DNA of 64,000 bases from Diphasiastrum complanatum. Taxonomy: Eukaryota > Streptophyta > Lycopodiopsida > Lycopodiales > Lycopodiaceae. The translations under genes and the position numbers were made by a program. Location of the stretch: positions 10,474,285 through 10,538,284 of the forward strand of contig CM055111.1 of assembly GCA_029204225.1 (NCBI GenBank), in the 5' to 3' direction. Positions 10,503-22,165 of this stretch are shown here, one piece after another. Every line of letters begins with the position of its first letter. The stretch's first letter is position 1. Under the pieces are notes generated by a model. That model had not been told where the DNA came from and searched no databases. It saw only the letters and a program-made list of their open reading frames with translations.

Positions 10503-13500
10503 TCAATGCTCTGGCTCTGACTCAGACGAATGCTCTGGAGACAACTCAGGGCCCCGAGCTGACTCTCGCAGCCGATATCTCTGCCTGTCTGGAACTGGCA
10601 TGGGCTGTGTATCCGAGGGGGAAGACTTGTCATCCTCATCCTCCCAATCAGCCTCCGCATCAGCCCCCAAGCAGGCCAAACCAACAACACCTGCTCCAAC
10701 TGGCTGTGATACTGCACCTCTACCTGTACCTGGAGCCCTGCGTGGTCGTCCTCTCCTCCCTGGCAGTTTCTGTGCCTTGCCTTTCTTGTTCGGTGCACCC
10801 TTGGGCCTGCCTGGTCTCTTGCGGACAAGAGGAGCTGTCAATGCCTCGTCACCCCCATGCAAATCACCTGGCTGGCTAGGCTGGGCCCAAGCTGAGGCCG
10901 GCTGGGATAGGGAAGCAAAAGAGGGAACTCCCTGTGCAACTGAGCGAGGAGGATGAGCTCGTGGAGTGTGTGCCCGTGGGGCTGCTGCAGGTGGAGGAAC
11001 TGGCTGTGCAGGAGGCGAGTACAGTGGCGATATGTACTGAAAGGGGCGCTGTGGTGGCCGGTACTGGTACATCCTGGGTGCTGCCAAAGGAGGAGGATGT
11101 GACGTGGGTGCTGCCACTGGAGGAGACACTGTGGATGTGGGCGCTGCAAGAGAAAACCTGGGCACAGATGGTGGCCTGCCATGGAGACCTGGTGCTGCAG
11201 AAGTGGACGGCGATGGAGGGGATGCAGGCCTAAATGGCATCGGTGGCACTGGAGGAGCTGTGCGACGCACATACACCCTCTGAGGAGCTGGAGGAACTGT
11301 AGGCACCTCATGCGGCTGCTCTGGCTGGGACTCTGTGTGTGGCATGCTGGCAAGAGATGATGGGGGCGCCCTGACACTCGGCATCTGCAAGGCCTCTGAA
11401 TCCAATGTGGCAACCAAGTCGGCCAGCTGGGCATCCGAATACAAATGCTCTGGGCTCTGGGACTCATCCTGTGCACCAGCCTCTAAATCATCCTGTGCAC
11501 CGACCTCTGAATCATCCTGTGCACCAACCCCTGAATCAACCCAAGCCTCATCCCGTGCCTCATCATGTGCACCCTGTAGACCCTGCATGGCCTCCCAATC
11601 TGTGCAATGAAAGTCATCAGGTGCCTCCTCTGGTGTGCTGTCGTAGTAACGGCCATGACTCTGTGCTGCACGCATCCAAACATCTGCGGGACCAGCATCT
11701 AAACCACTCTGCCCTCTATCAAGAGCCTCCTCCATCATGTCGACATAGGTAGGTATGCCACTGCCCCCCCCTGTGTGCCCTGCCTGTCTGCCGGTATAAC
11801 CTGTGCCATGTGTCCCACCTCTGCCACGTGATGCACCTGTGACCCCTGCCCGTGGCGTGTGCCCTGCACCTGTATAATCTGCCTCATCCCTCTCTGGTCT
11901 GGCAAACACAACCCGAATGGGCTCATCCTCATCATGCTCATCCTCTGACACTGGCTCATCTGCCTCATACAATGGGGGCTCTCTGTGCTCAAGCCCAAGC
12001 TCTCTCTCTCTCATCTCGGCAAGCTCCCTCTCTCTCTCTGCCATCAACTGTGTGCCCAGGTCATCTGCAGGCATGGGATGGGTGCTGTCCGTAGGCAAGT
12101 CAACCTGGCGCTCCAAATCAGATATCTTCGTCTGCAAGGTTTAAAATTTGCATGTCAGAGAGACAACTTTTTCAAGAAATGAAATCAACATACCAGGAGT
12201 CAACCAACATGCTATGAAAGATTAGCTTATCACCTGCAATGCGCTCGTAATGGTCGGAAGCCTCCTGGCGAGACGTGCGTTGGTGCTACAGAACACCAAC
12301 CGCTCCAACTGACTCACTGACAACCGGTTTCTTCTCCTCGTGTGAATCAGTGCCCATGTGCTCCAATTACGCTCACACACAGAGGCAGCACAGTCCTGTG
12401 GTGCGTGCATTGAAATACTTCAGCACATTGTGGCAAAGGTGAAACTTCAACGAAACACAAAAAATGGAGGATAAAATGAGATGCATACCTGAGAAAGGAC
12501 ACGCAGTGCAAGACGCTGTATAGATGGGTATGTGCTACCGAACATGGTCCACCAGGTAATGGGTAGCTGCCTCCTCTCTGGATCCTGGGCAGCCGGGTGG
12601 CCGAATGTGCCCATGCCGAAACGAAATGCAGCGAGCTCCTCCATGAGCCTGATAGGATCCAAACCTATGTGTGGACCCACCCTGTGAATGTACTGAAGCC
12701 AATCGGCCTCGAGCTCCCTGTCTGCGATCTGTGTCGGAGAGAGGAAGAGGGGATGCAGCATGTGTGCAACGCTGTGGATACTCCTGTGGAAGTAGTTCCA
12801 TCGCGTCTCCCATATGAACTTCAGCTCTGTCATCCTGCAGGTGAGGGGCATGTGGTTTAGGGCATTACGAAAAAGCTTAACATTGACAGAAAAACAAACT
12901 AGCAAGTACTGAAAAGATAAAGGTCAATTGCAACACTGTACCGCTTACCTCTCTGGCTGCAAGATGGGCAGCTGCAGGAACTGTCCAATCCGGTCCATGA
13001 GCTCATACACCAGTCCAAGTGTCGACCCCTCGCTGTCAGCCATGCGGAGCACAATGTAGAGTGGTCGAAGCAGTCCTGACAATGTCTGTGCATCCCTCCA
13101 GAACTGGTCTCCCCTCACCGTGGAAGAAAAGTGCTCCCCATCCTCAGTGTGCGGAAATGTACTGGCACCCCAAAGATCACTGGCAACCATCTGTAGAAGC
13201 TGGGCCCTGCACCTGATCAAACGGTCGATGACCACCAAGTCGAATGCAAAGCGCGTGGGGGCTGGCTTACGGAGGTCCAGATGGCTAAACACCCGAAACA
13301 TGGCAAGAACACGCCTCTTTCTGGTGACAAAAGTCACCAGGAAGAGGGCCTCCCGGACGATGGCTCTAACCCAGGGAAGTGCTCCAATGTCCCCCATCAA
13401 AAGGTCTATGCCGTGGGCTGCACAGGGGGTATGAACAATATGAGGGAACTCGGCCTCTAGCAGTACACCCATCTGAATGCAGTTCGTGGCATTGTCCGTC

Positions 13501-14822
13501 ACCACCGTGACGACATGCTGTGGGCCTATGGCTAGGATGGAAGACCTGATGACATCAAACATGAACTCTGCAGATATGACTCTCCCCCCCCTGCTGCAAT
13601 CCACTGCCCTCAAAAACTGTGTGCCCATGCAGCTGGAGACCAGTATGTTGAGGATCGGCCTCCTCCTGACATCAGTCCAGCCATCGGACATGATGCTGCA
13701 ACCGTAAGTGGCCCAGTGCCGACGCAGAGGCTCCATCTCTCTAGACAAGGACTCGACCCTATCCCTCAGCATGTGTGTGCGGACAACCTCTGAACTAGGG
13801 ACTCTCCAGCTAGGGCTGACAGACTGTGCAAGGCGGAAGGCCCTTCTGAAGGGCTCAGAGTCGGTGATGGCAAAGGGCAGGTTCAGCTCGTAAACCAGAC
13901 TGGCCACGGCCTGTGTGGCCTCTCTGTCCATGTGCGGCTGATGCGCGCCGCGAATGGTCTGCTGCACGAGGGCTCTCCCTGGTGGACGACGGGTGGTGGA
14001 CCTCCAGCACGGTGCACCAACCGTGACGGGAATGGACGATGACGCGACAGGCTGGGCGCTGGTGGATGCATCGGCTGTAGACGTGGAATGGGGAGAGTGG
14101 GATGCACTGGCAGGGATGGGTGCAGCAGCATAGGTGGGGTGCACTGGTGGAGGGGCAACATCTGGCATGGGGTACGAAAACTGCTGGCTGAGGAGGTCAT
14201 CCGGATGGGAAGGGAAGGAAGAAGGGATCTCTTCCACATCCTCGAAGGCCCGCCCAGTACCATCCTGGGCCTGCTCGGGTGGCGGAGAGTCCATGAGAAA
14301 GTCGTAGACTGGTGGAGTGCGAGCAACAGTGGGTGGTGGTGGAACCGCAGTGGCAACTGTCGGACGCGATGGGACGGGATCCACCGGAATCTGAGCAGAT
14401 GGGGGTGCATGAGGCAGAGCTGTCTGAGGGGCAAAGGGACCAGAGGAGGATGCACTCCCTCTCCTCGTGCGTGCCAGCCAAGCAGGCAGCAACTCTGGGT
14501 TAGTCACATAAGGAGCGGTGCAAAATCGGAGAACGCCCTCCGAAATGGTGTTCTCCCCTGCCACGAGCCGCGGCCCGTAGGTGTCCAGTAGTCGCTGCCT
14601 GTCGGGGACGGTCATGCTGCCACAAGGGGCAGCATTCAAGGTGGCACCATTTTTGGCGCGTGCACCGAGCAGATGGCCTTTAAGGCGAGTGAGGGATGCA
14701 GCAAACTCGACGAGACAGTATCGGCAGCGCACGATCTTCTGACCGGTCTTGTTGGCCTTGTCGGCAACCCGCCTGACAATGTCTACCTCGTCCCACAGAC
14801 CGGAAAGGTCGGATTGCACCAT
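10503..14822 (-). CDS. hAT-family transposase, BED zinc finger, four exons, intact
   Basis: Exons on the minus strand are 14822-12949, 12834-12489, 12395-12234 and 12131-10503. All junctions are GT/AG and keep the frame, giving about 1336 residues with no stop. An N-terminal BED-type zinc finger has Cys33, Cys36 and His50 (VRCRYC...RLKGHL). A proline/serine-rich linker is followed by a DUF659/RNase H-like core with Asp380 in SDGWTD and Asp443 in VTDNATN. Exons 2-3 encode the hAT dimerisation block (WWTMFGSTYP, then CERNWSTWALIHTRRRNRL). Exon 4 adds a long acidic, proline-rich tail with two AT-hook-like motifs (KRPGRPKG, GRRGRPRR), an unusual extension for hAT proteins. The product would bind the element's ends and catalyse cut-and-paste transposition. 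The third catalytic acidic residue was not placed. Confidence 0.9.
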
Positions 14823-15190
14823 TGCAGATGAAATGAGGGATGGATTGCTGGAAAAAAAACAGCAGGGTTCACTGTTGGAGAGACGCTGAAAATGGGCGAG
14901 TGCAGGGCAAAGGAAATCAGATGCAAGGCAGGGCGTTGCGTGGGCGATGGGCGACGCAAGGAATCAAAGGCAGGCAAGAAAAACCAGCAGCGATGGCAGG
15001 GCGGAGAGGGCTCAAAAAAATTTCAGAGGAAATGCGAGGGGGGCGGGTAGGTTTAGGTAAAAAAAAATTACAAAAATATTAAATAATAAATATATTATTA
15101 TATTGTGGTACCGCGGTACCATCATGGTACCGCGGTACCAGTATGGTCCCGCGGTACCGGGATCCGCGGTACCCAGTACCGCGGGACCTA

Positions 15191-15192
<2 letters not shown>

Positions 15193-15224
<32 letters not shown>
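15193..15224 (+). repeat. (TA)n at the right border of the hAT element
   Basis: About 32 bp of TA repeats follow the hAT right end directly; a similar tract flanks the left end (8950-8973). Confidence 0.9.
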
Positions 15225-15227
<3 letters not shown>

Positions 15228-15317
15228 GATATATATCATGGTTGCCAGCAGAATGCGTTCTGTTGGCATGGCGTTCTGGACAGCGGGGAGAGAGAAAACT
15301 CACATTCCAGGACAAAA

Positions 15318-15510
15318 TTCGATTTGGATGGGGTAGAGGACTAAGACATATGTCATGGGCCACTGAATATTCCAAATGGGAAAAAGGTTCATTTGAATGT
15401 TGTAGAAGATCAAGATAGATGTCATGAGCCACATGATATTCCAAATGGGATGGAAGTTCATTTGGATAAAGTAGAAGAATGACATGCATGTCATGGGCAT
15501 TAGGATACTA
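15318..15510 (+). repeat. Degenerate tandem repeat, 69-70-bp unit, about 2.7 copies
   Basis: Units begin at TTCGATTTGG (15318), TTCATTTGAA (15388) and TTCATTTGGA (15457). In one plus-strand frame the units encode similar 23-residue blocks containing IPNG, so they may come from a coding repeat. The protein is not recognised. Confidence 0.65.
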
Positions 15511-17415
15511 GAGATAAGATAATGCTTTAAGTATTTTTCAGCCTCCATCATTATTTATGCACTTCGGCGGCGCAACAATTGAAATGCATTATTTGGCGCG
15601 AAAAAAGAAAATTGATTAGAGGAGGTTTTTTGTGTCATGTAGCACATACGTGTAGAGGGCCAATAGATATTCTACATGAGGTAGAAGAAGCAAATAGCGT
15701 CTCATGGTGTTCCAGCGATAGAATAAGCTTATGTAGCTGAGATAGAGGTTATGTCAAAGATTGGTCAAACAATAAATGTATATGCACGTGAGACGGAGTT
15801 CCACTCTGATTAGGAGCAACGTTGTGCAGAGCAAATTAGTGGTCATCCTATAGAGAGGATATCAACTGAAGAAGTATTAGCACCTATATCTAAAAAGTTA
15901 GTGGGCTCAATATACAATGCAATATCTACGAAGAATTTGATGTGTTCCCAAGATGATATTGATGTAGTAGAGGTCCATTATTTACATTGTGAGCTTCCTA
16001 TGAATCATACTCGTGCAGTCTTAATAATGGTAAATGTTTCTCCGTTCCTATAGTTTTGAAAGAGGTATGTGCTCTTCTAGTGGTCCTTGTAGATGCCCTT
16101 GTTCCAACACTTCCAAAATAGCTAATCATTCAATATGACACTTTAGCAAAGCAGTTTTAGCACACTTGACCTTGGCTCTTATGATTCTTGTGGGGGAATC
16201 AATGTGGGGGAATCAATGAGGGTTTGTCTTGCTACTCTACTCCTATGTCGGTGACACCACCTACTTTTGATGTTGATCTTTATGCATGGTCCGGATCTCT
16301 TTGCACCTGTAGATATAGTCTTCAATGCCACTATGTGGCATGCATGGTTTACAATTGCATTGGAGACATGTTCCAACAGACCCAGAGCATTTCAAAACTC
16401 TAAAACATGAAAATTGTTCTTTTACTTTAAAACATTATTCTAATTTCTTGTATTCCATGACAAATAAATGTATGTGTAGAATTTGGTTAGTCATGCTGCT
16501 TTACTCATTCTTTGGTGACACCAACTACTATTAATATTGATTTTTATCCATGCTCCCATCAACTAGCTTGGAATCCGCCCAAATGACCCTACCTACGACC
16601 CATCATGGTATCAGCAAGATAAACGAGCAGATGTTCAATGCAATGACCTAAACCCTAAACATCTGCATATGCATTGCATTGCATTGAATTGGCTAGAACA
16701 ATTGTCAGAAGAAAGCATCTAAAGAAAACCCTAAAAAATTGTGTTTAACAGCTGGAATCAAGTTGAAAATATCCGACAGCCTACTACTTATTGTAGCGAA
16801 TGTCACAACCATTCTGGCAAGCATGAAAAAACACTGTGTAGCTCCTAAACTCATCAGAGAATCGGATGCCTCAAAATCAGATCATAATAAGGGCAAAGGG
16901 ATTTTTGGTTTAGGGTTTGGAAACTTTTGGTGTAGATGAATATAGATGAAACGAACTTCATAGGGGTCTCTGTAGGCATGTAGAAACGCAGTGTAGACCC
17001 AAACATCACCTCAATCAGATGCCTCTAGGCTAGTTCATTAAACCGGCCAAAAAGTACATGGAATTAAGGCATTTCATTCAAAACTTGCAAGGCGTGCCGT
17101 AACGACTGAAACTGATGTGATAGGAATTACTGTGGGCATGGGGAAAGGTGGTTTACAACCAAAAACCAAGCGATTTCATTGCCTACAGCTCAATCTAACA
17201 ACATTGAATAAATGAAGCCTGCATTTACCAAAAATCTCCGTTCTTTGATTTCGCTCGATATGCAACCCTGATCCCGTAAAGCCTGTTAGCATTGCCTCCA
17301 GAACAACGAATAGATGGACACCTAACGCTCACACGCAATGATCCGCCATCATTTCCTCTCAATATGCATTTTTTTTCCTCTCCTTGGTGCGTGAGAATGG
17401 GCTGCCGTGGCCTGG
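15511..17415. other. Region without a recognisable gene
   Basis: A short frame at about 15840-16050 is open for roughly 70 codons (SKKLVGSIYNAIS) but I do not recognise it. At about 16600 TGGTATCAG matches the first nine bases of a tRNA-Met primer site, without a clear LTR before it. The rest is AT-rich and shows nothing supportable. Confidence 0.4.
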
Positions 17416-17419
17416 TTTG

Positions 17420-17505
17420 TCAACGATTCGGGGCAGCGAATCGCGATTCGCTGAATTGCGATTCGCGAATCGCAATTGTATCAAATCGTGATTCGCTGCA
17501 ATTGT
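17420..17505. mobile_element. Fragment rich in GAATCGCGATTCGC repeats, hAT-like end
   Basis: Repeated GCGAATCGC/GATTCGC motifs end in GATTCGCTGCAATTGTG. Read on the other strand this is close to the TTGCAGCGAATCGCG end of the element at 36490-37279. It is followed by a (CA)n and TA stretch. It is probably a truncated or internally deleted relative. Confidence 0.45.
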
Positions 17506-17906
17506 GATACACAAACACATACACACACACACACAAATATATGTATATATATACAAAAAACGTTCCTAGAAACACGTTTCTCAGAAATGCATTTTTAGGA
17601 GCAGAATCATTCCAAAAAAGAAAAAATAGATTATACATACTTTTTGCCCTAAAATTGCCCAGAACTAGACCTAAACCATTCGGTAACCAACCCAACTGTA
17701 ACCAAAACACCTGGCAACCTATAAAATGGAATACCCTTGATTAGAGCTTTAATTTGATACCCATATTGCCCACAAAAGCTCCAAAAGAAAACGTTTTTGA
17801 GAGACGCTTTCCCATTTCAGAAATGCGGTTCAGAGACACATTTCTGACTACGTTTCTGAACGCGTTTTTGGAAGGGGGGGTGCAACTGTGGTATGTATGT
17901 ATATAT

Positions 17907-18141
17907 CATAGTTCTAGGTGCCGTACCACGGCACCTGGTACGACACACGTGCCGTGGGTGCCGTGGTACTTCAGTTCCACGGCACCCACGACACGTGTGG
18001 AATTTATTTATTTATTTTTTCATTAGTTGAAAAACTTCAAAAAAAAAAAAATTCTAGGTGCCATACCACGGCACACGTGCCATGGTACGGCACTTGGTAC
18101 GGTACCTCTACTGCCACGACACGTGTGCCATGGGGAACTAT

Positions 18142-18142
<1 letters not shown>
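17907..18142. mobile_element. 236-bp non-autonomous hAT miniature element
   Basis: The ends are CATAGTTCTAGG on the left and, read inward, CATAGTTCCCCA on the right. Internal palindromic motifs of the GGTGCCGTACCACGGCACC type are repeated near both ends. Flanking octamers are GTATATAT and GCATATAT (7 of 8 identical), fitting an 8-bp target duplication. There is no coding capacity. The CATAG terminus is shared with the autonomous element at 8974-15192. Confidence 0.7.

Positions 18143-18178
<36 letters not shown>
18143..18178 (+). repeat. (TA)n microsatellite
   Basis: About 35 bp of TA repeats flank the right end of the miniature hAT element. Confidence 0.9.
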
Positions 18179-18179
<1 letters not shown>

Positions 18180-18591
18180 AATCAGTGCATAGGGTATTCC
18201 AGATTTTTGGCCCGGAATGCTAACGCATTTTGTTTTTTGCAATATGGTATTCATATTGCAGGGGGATCTAATGGTAGTTTTTCAAAAAAAATCTAAACAC
18301 TATAGAGACTCTATTTTCGTCAGATGATATTAACTGTATTGACCCTATTTTTGCTGAATATTGTGTACACTGTACAATTGGCAGTGAAACTGTTGGAAAG
18401 CTAGTGAAATTGCTAGAGTTCAGGAGAGCCAATTTGGGTATTAATAGAAAGGTTTACGGTGCCAATACGGGTATCAATAGAAAGGTTTTTTCAAGAGCAG
18501 TTGATTTCTTGTCTATCGATACTACTCAAAGTTTACCAGCTCTGCTTGTTCTTCTTCATCTACCAACGCTGCGTCTCCGAAAAACTCCATG

Positions 18592-18645
18592 AAGTTTGAA
18601 ACTATTCACACCCTCACGGTTGAGGGTGTGAATAGTTTCAAACTT
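18592..18645. repeat. Perfect hairpin, 25-bp arms, 4-nt loop
   Basis: Bases 18592-18616 are exactly complementary to 18621-18645, with the loop CGGT between. An RNA from either strand would fold into a perfect 25-bp stem. No target duplication or terminal motif marks it clearly as a transposon. Confidence 0.9.
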
Positions 18646-19107
18646 GCTTAAGGGTAGGTACGGTGCGCAGAGCGGTGCCAAACATTGGAGGTGCTGCTAT
18701 TATGGAGTCGAGAGGGCGAGCACTCTTATGAATGCTGACCCACAACTTGCAGGATCCAAATTCATGCTTTCTCAGATCGTCAATGCCAAGTTCAAAGATG
18801 AGAGTCAGGCCAAGGCATCAGATTATGATCCAAAAACACAATTCTCTATTATCTAGGTCATCCTCCTAGGTCTTGAGTCTTCAAAGTTCAATTTTGGGCA
18901 ACGGGTACTTTCTAATAGCTACAAATCCCTGTGACTCGAGATGCATCACGACGGACTCAGGCTGCCGCTGCTCGGCAACAATATTCAGAGGGCAGCTTCA
19001 ATAGCTCTACCGAGGAGACGGAGGAGAGCGACTATCAGAGCCAAGGGTCTTCTTCTGATGAGGCCTCAGAGGTTGGGGATGATGATGATGATGAGGACGA
19101 TGTGTAG
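18644..19107 (+). pseudogene. Possible hAT/BED-type protein remnant with acidic tail
   Basis: The first part encodes HWRCCYYGVE...LAGSKFM (about 18675-18770), which resembles a BED-type zinc finger in which a cysteine has become tyrosine. About 200 bp later another open segment ends in a strongly acidic tail (SSSDEASEVGDDDDDEDDV then TAG at 19105-19107). Such tails are common at the ends of plant hAT transposases. The middle of such a protein is missing, so this would be a deletion derivative. The match is by eye and weak. Confidence 0.35.
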
Positions 19108-19435
19108 GAGGCTACAATGCCACCCCCACTAGGAGGACTAGGAGGAGGACCTAGGCTTTAGATTTTCCAACCCCTGATCCTATTTTGGATAAGCTTAGGC
19201 TGTTTCCCAACGAGTTTAAGCACTTTATAACTCCTTGATCTGACATTCGTAACTCAAGATATTGCATTTTACCTTTTTTTGTGTCCTTTTTTCGCTTTTG
19301 TCGGTCTTGTCACTTTTAAACTTTTTGGGTCATTCATCTTTCTATTGTTTCCTCTTCCTTATTTGACGTTTGGTTATACCTTCTCTATTTGATGTTGATC
19401 TTTCGCATAGTAGTGTGTTTGTCTGTACATTTAGC

Positions 19436-19638
19436 ATAGTCGAAATGATGATAAGAGTGATAACCAAAGGTTTCAACATGTCACTGATGAGCTTTCGGAG
19501 AAGTTTGTGGAGAAGTTCAGGCTTGTGCTTTATCAATATGAGTGTCAACATCACCTAAAAGATAGATATGAGGTTCTTTTACAAGTTCTAGATGCAAGGG
19601 AGCTTCCCACAATAGGAGAGGTCCTAAGTTGTGTTTGA
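19436..19638 (+). other. Open segment of unknown origin
   Basis: A frame without ATG stays open for about 65 codons, with a protein-like composition (EKFVEKFRLVLYQYECQHHL) and a TGA at 19636-19638. It lies just upstream of the copia gag fragment. I do not recognise it. Confidence 0.3.
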
Positions 19639-19689
19639 ACATCATTTTGGAAGCATAGTGTTTCGGAACGAGCATTCCGGGCATCATTA

Positions 19690-20030
19690 AAATCATCTTT
19701 CATCAAGAAATTAGATGGTGATAATTATCACATGTGGAAATTCAAGATGAGAGTGATTTTACTAGCCAAAGAATTATGGTATGTCGTTGAAGGGATTGAG
19801 ATTAAACCTCATGTTGAGGAAGCGGCAATTACGAGATGGAAGCAAAAAGATGGAAAAGCTTTTGCTCTCATAAATCTGAATATCAAAGATTCTCAAATCA
19901 ATCATATAAGGTCTGTTACAACCTCCAAAGAATTGTGGGATATTTTAAGCACACTCTTATGACATTAGAGGTGTGACTTCCAAGCTTCATCTAAGAAAGA
20001 AATTATTTGAGAAGAAATTATTTTCATTCA
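19690..20030 (+). pseudogene. Ty1/copia gag fragment (DUF4219/UBN2 type)
   Basis: The frame encodes KLDGDNYHMWKFKMRVIL, the conserved start of copia gag (LDGxNYxxWKxxM). It continues through LWYVVEGIE, W-K-x-D-x-K-A and SVTTSKELWDILSTL to a stop at 19960-19962. The next part (GVTSKLHLRKKLFEKKLF) continues in another frame, so there is a frameshift near 19955. Nothing downstream looks like copia pol. It is a gag-only remnant. Confidence 0.75.
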
Positions 20031-20039
20031 AAATAACTG

Positions 20040-22165
20040 ATGGCTACAAAGCCGGTAGAAATTACCACTAGTGGATTGCACTGATCAAAAAAATAGGAAA
20101 TAAAAACAATATGAATGAACCAGAAAAGAAGAAGAATGCGTGTATAATTAATTTAGTATACCTGATACCTAATATCTTTCATTGTTTTTTAAACTTTCTA
20201 GGCTGTTTTTTTTTCTAAAGATACCTAAAAAAATCTACAAAGAAAATCCTAAAAGAAGAAAAAAGCTATTCAGAATAGGACGTTCCGAGAATCTTGGAAC
20301 GTGATTGGAACTCTACGTTCCGGAACACAATGCATCTATGGAGAGGCTGTACAAGACCTATATGCATTAGAGATTCCACTTGTAGCAAAACTAGTAGAGA
20401 TATAGCTGAGATGGTTGCATCTCTAGAGCAGTCAGATGTGGGTGCTCCACCTATCAGATGTGCATATGGGGTATAGGATCGTCTAAATTCTCATGTTGAT
20501 GTTATAGCTTTGGATCAGGTATGCTTGGATCATTCCATTAGTCTTCAACTAGCATAGTTACTACCGTTGCAGACATTATAGATGGGCCTTAGGACCAGTA
20601 TGTTGAGGCACATGTGGAATCAGATAAGCCATATCTTGTAGGTACAATGTGACCATCAGAAGCTGCTTTACGCCCGTTGGTGTGTACCCCTCTTGTGCTT
20701 ACTCTGGACTTGCTAGAGGTATGTGCCAATCCAATTGTTCTTATAGTTCTACCAGAGATTCACGTTCCTATGGTGGCTAGTATACATCTCAACATCTTGT
20801 CAATGCTACAATTCGTAGTCTATCATGCTATTTTCTATCCAAGCAGTGCAATTTCATATGATATGGGTTGTTGTGATGCTTTATTTGATGCTGCTGCCTT
20901 TTCAATGATTGTCAATCTAGTTCCTGCTTGTTCTATTTGTAGTCCTTGGTCTAGAAACTTTGCATGGGATACATCTGAGTTAGTATTTGTGCGTGGTTCA
21001 CATTCATGGGCTTTATGGGATTGCCACATTTCTGCATATCTCCATTCCCCTATTACTACTATTTGGCACTCTTGGTCAATCCGGCTCGCTTGGATGCATT
21101 GATGACATGTTCTGTTGATGATGCTGGACATTCTTGTTCCTTGCAGATTGCTTGGGGTATGTGTACGTATCTAGCTCCACTATTATTTGATATGCGGGCT
21201 GCTTGGTTGCTATACTTGCGTGGCCACTTTATATAGCCTGGGTTGTTTACATAAATGTGCAGTGGTGGAGACATGATGGTGTGCCTATACTTTGACAAAT
21301 TCTTTTGGCTCATGTGGATTGTTTTGCATGGAGGGATCTTCTTTTGTGATGGTTCTGTCTGAGGTGGATCGGATGCTTCAGCTATGGCAGTCCGGGTATA
21401 TGTTATGGGTCTGGTTTCTTTCGGCTATCGCTTGTGAGTCCTTTGTAGCCAGCTATGTTCATACATTCATGGCCTTTTTGGATACTTGGCATACTATTAA
21501 GGTGTCATCATTTTGCTCTGGCACTCCTATGCTTTCAGCAGGACGTGGTGGAAGCGTTGCTGGTTCTTTATTACTAGTATACTCTCCAGATGGCAGGCGT
21601 GGTCTATCAGGTTAATTTGGAGCATTGCTATTTCCCAACATTCATCTATAGTAGCAGCTATCTTCATGTATAGAAGATGCAGCTATCTTCATGTTAGTTC
21701 ATTTGACAACATTGGTATTTCGATGTGCATTCTTTCATATGGTACTTGGGCTATCTGCACTGTTTGAGAATAATTCTATCTAAGCTTGAGGATAACCCGG
21801 GCTATACAGATTAGATAGTGGGACATCATATTTTGCTACCTTTTCCTGATCTCAACACTGTCTCCTGATAATTCATTTCATTTACTATGTCATAGTGTAC
21901 AATATTGTAGAATACTTATGTTCTTTGGCTTAAACAATGTTCTGGTTAATGAAATGGGATTGTGTTTAAAAAGATTATTATCTATAGAAAGAATATGATC
22001 TTCTATCTAATGAAATGGGGTTGCTGATTTAAAGACTATGTTGGACATGCTAGCCTTCTATAATGGGAACTAGAAAGCAGGGAAAAAGACTCCATATTCA
22101 CATTATGCTCGTTAAAGGCTTTATTTCGCTTTCTAGTTCTGATAGTAGTACCATTTTACATGCAG
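20040..22165. other. Region without a recognisable gene upstream of the carrier exons
   Basis: Palindromic GTTCCGAGAATCTTGGAAC-like sequence lies at 20282-20325. Several open frames of 75-140 codons (20677-21767) have no recognisable motif and low-complexity composition. I searched this stretch for a first exon of the carrier gene (a PLETIR-type motif followed by a splice donor) and did not find one. Confidence 0.4.

Larger units (their letters stand above)
8974..15192 (-). mobile_element. Complete-looking autonomous hAT transposon, about 6.2 kb
   Basis: The left end reads CATAGTACCC and the right end, read inward on the other strand, CATAGGTCCC. Both ends carry clusters of GGTACCGCGG-type subterminal repeats (8980-9075 and 15105-15190), a typical hAT arrangement. 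Flanking 8 bp are ATATATAT on both sides, which fits the 8-bp hAT target duplication but is weak evidence inside TA repeats. Between the ends lie an intact BED/hAT transposase gene on the minus strand and a small ORF on the plus strand. Confidence 0.82.

Noticed and set aside
10600-12182. Plus-strand frames opposite transposase exon 4
   Set aside because: They mirror the proline-rich, GC-rich exon on the minus strand, which has splice sites and domain continuity.
16580-16625. Possible copia primer site TGGTATCAGCAAG
   Set aside because: Only nine bases match and no LTR end or downstream gag was found.
16630-16660. Telomere-like CCTAAACCCTAAAC
   Set aside because: Less than two units, no array.
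20677-21767. Several open frames that might be a gene
   Set aside because: No motif, hydrophobic low-complexity composition and no consistent splice pattern with the carrier exons.
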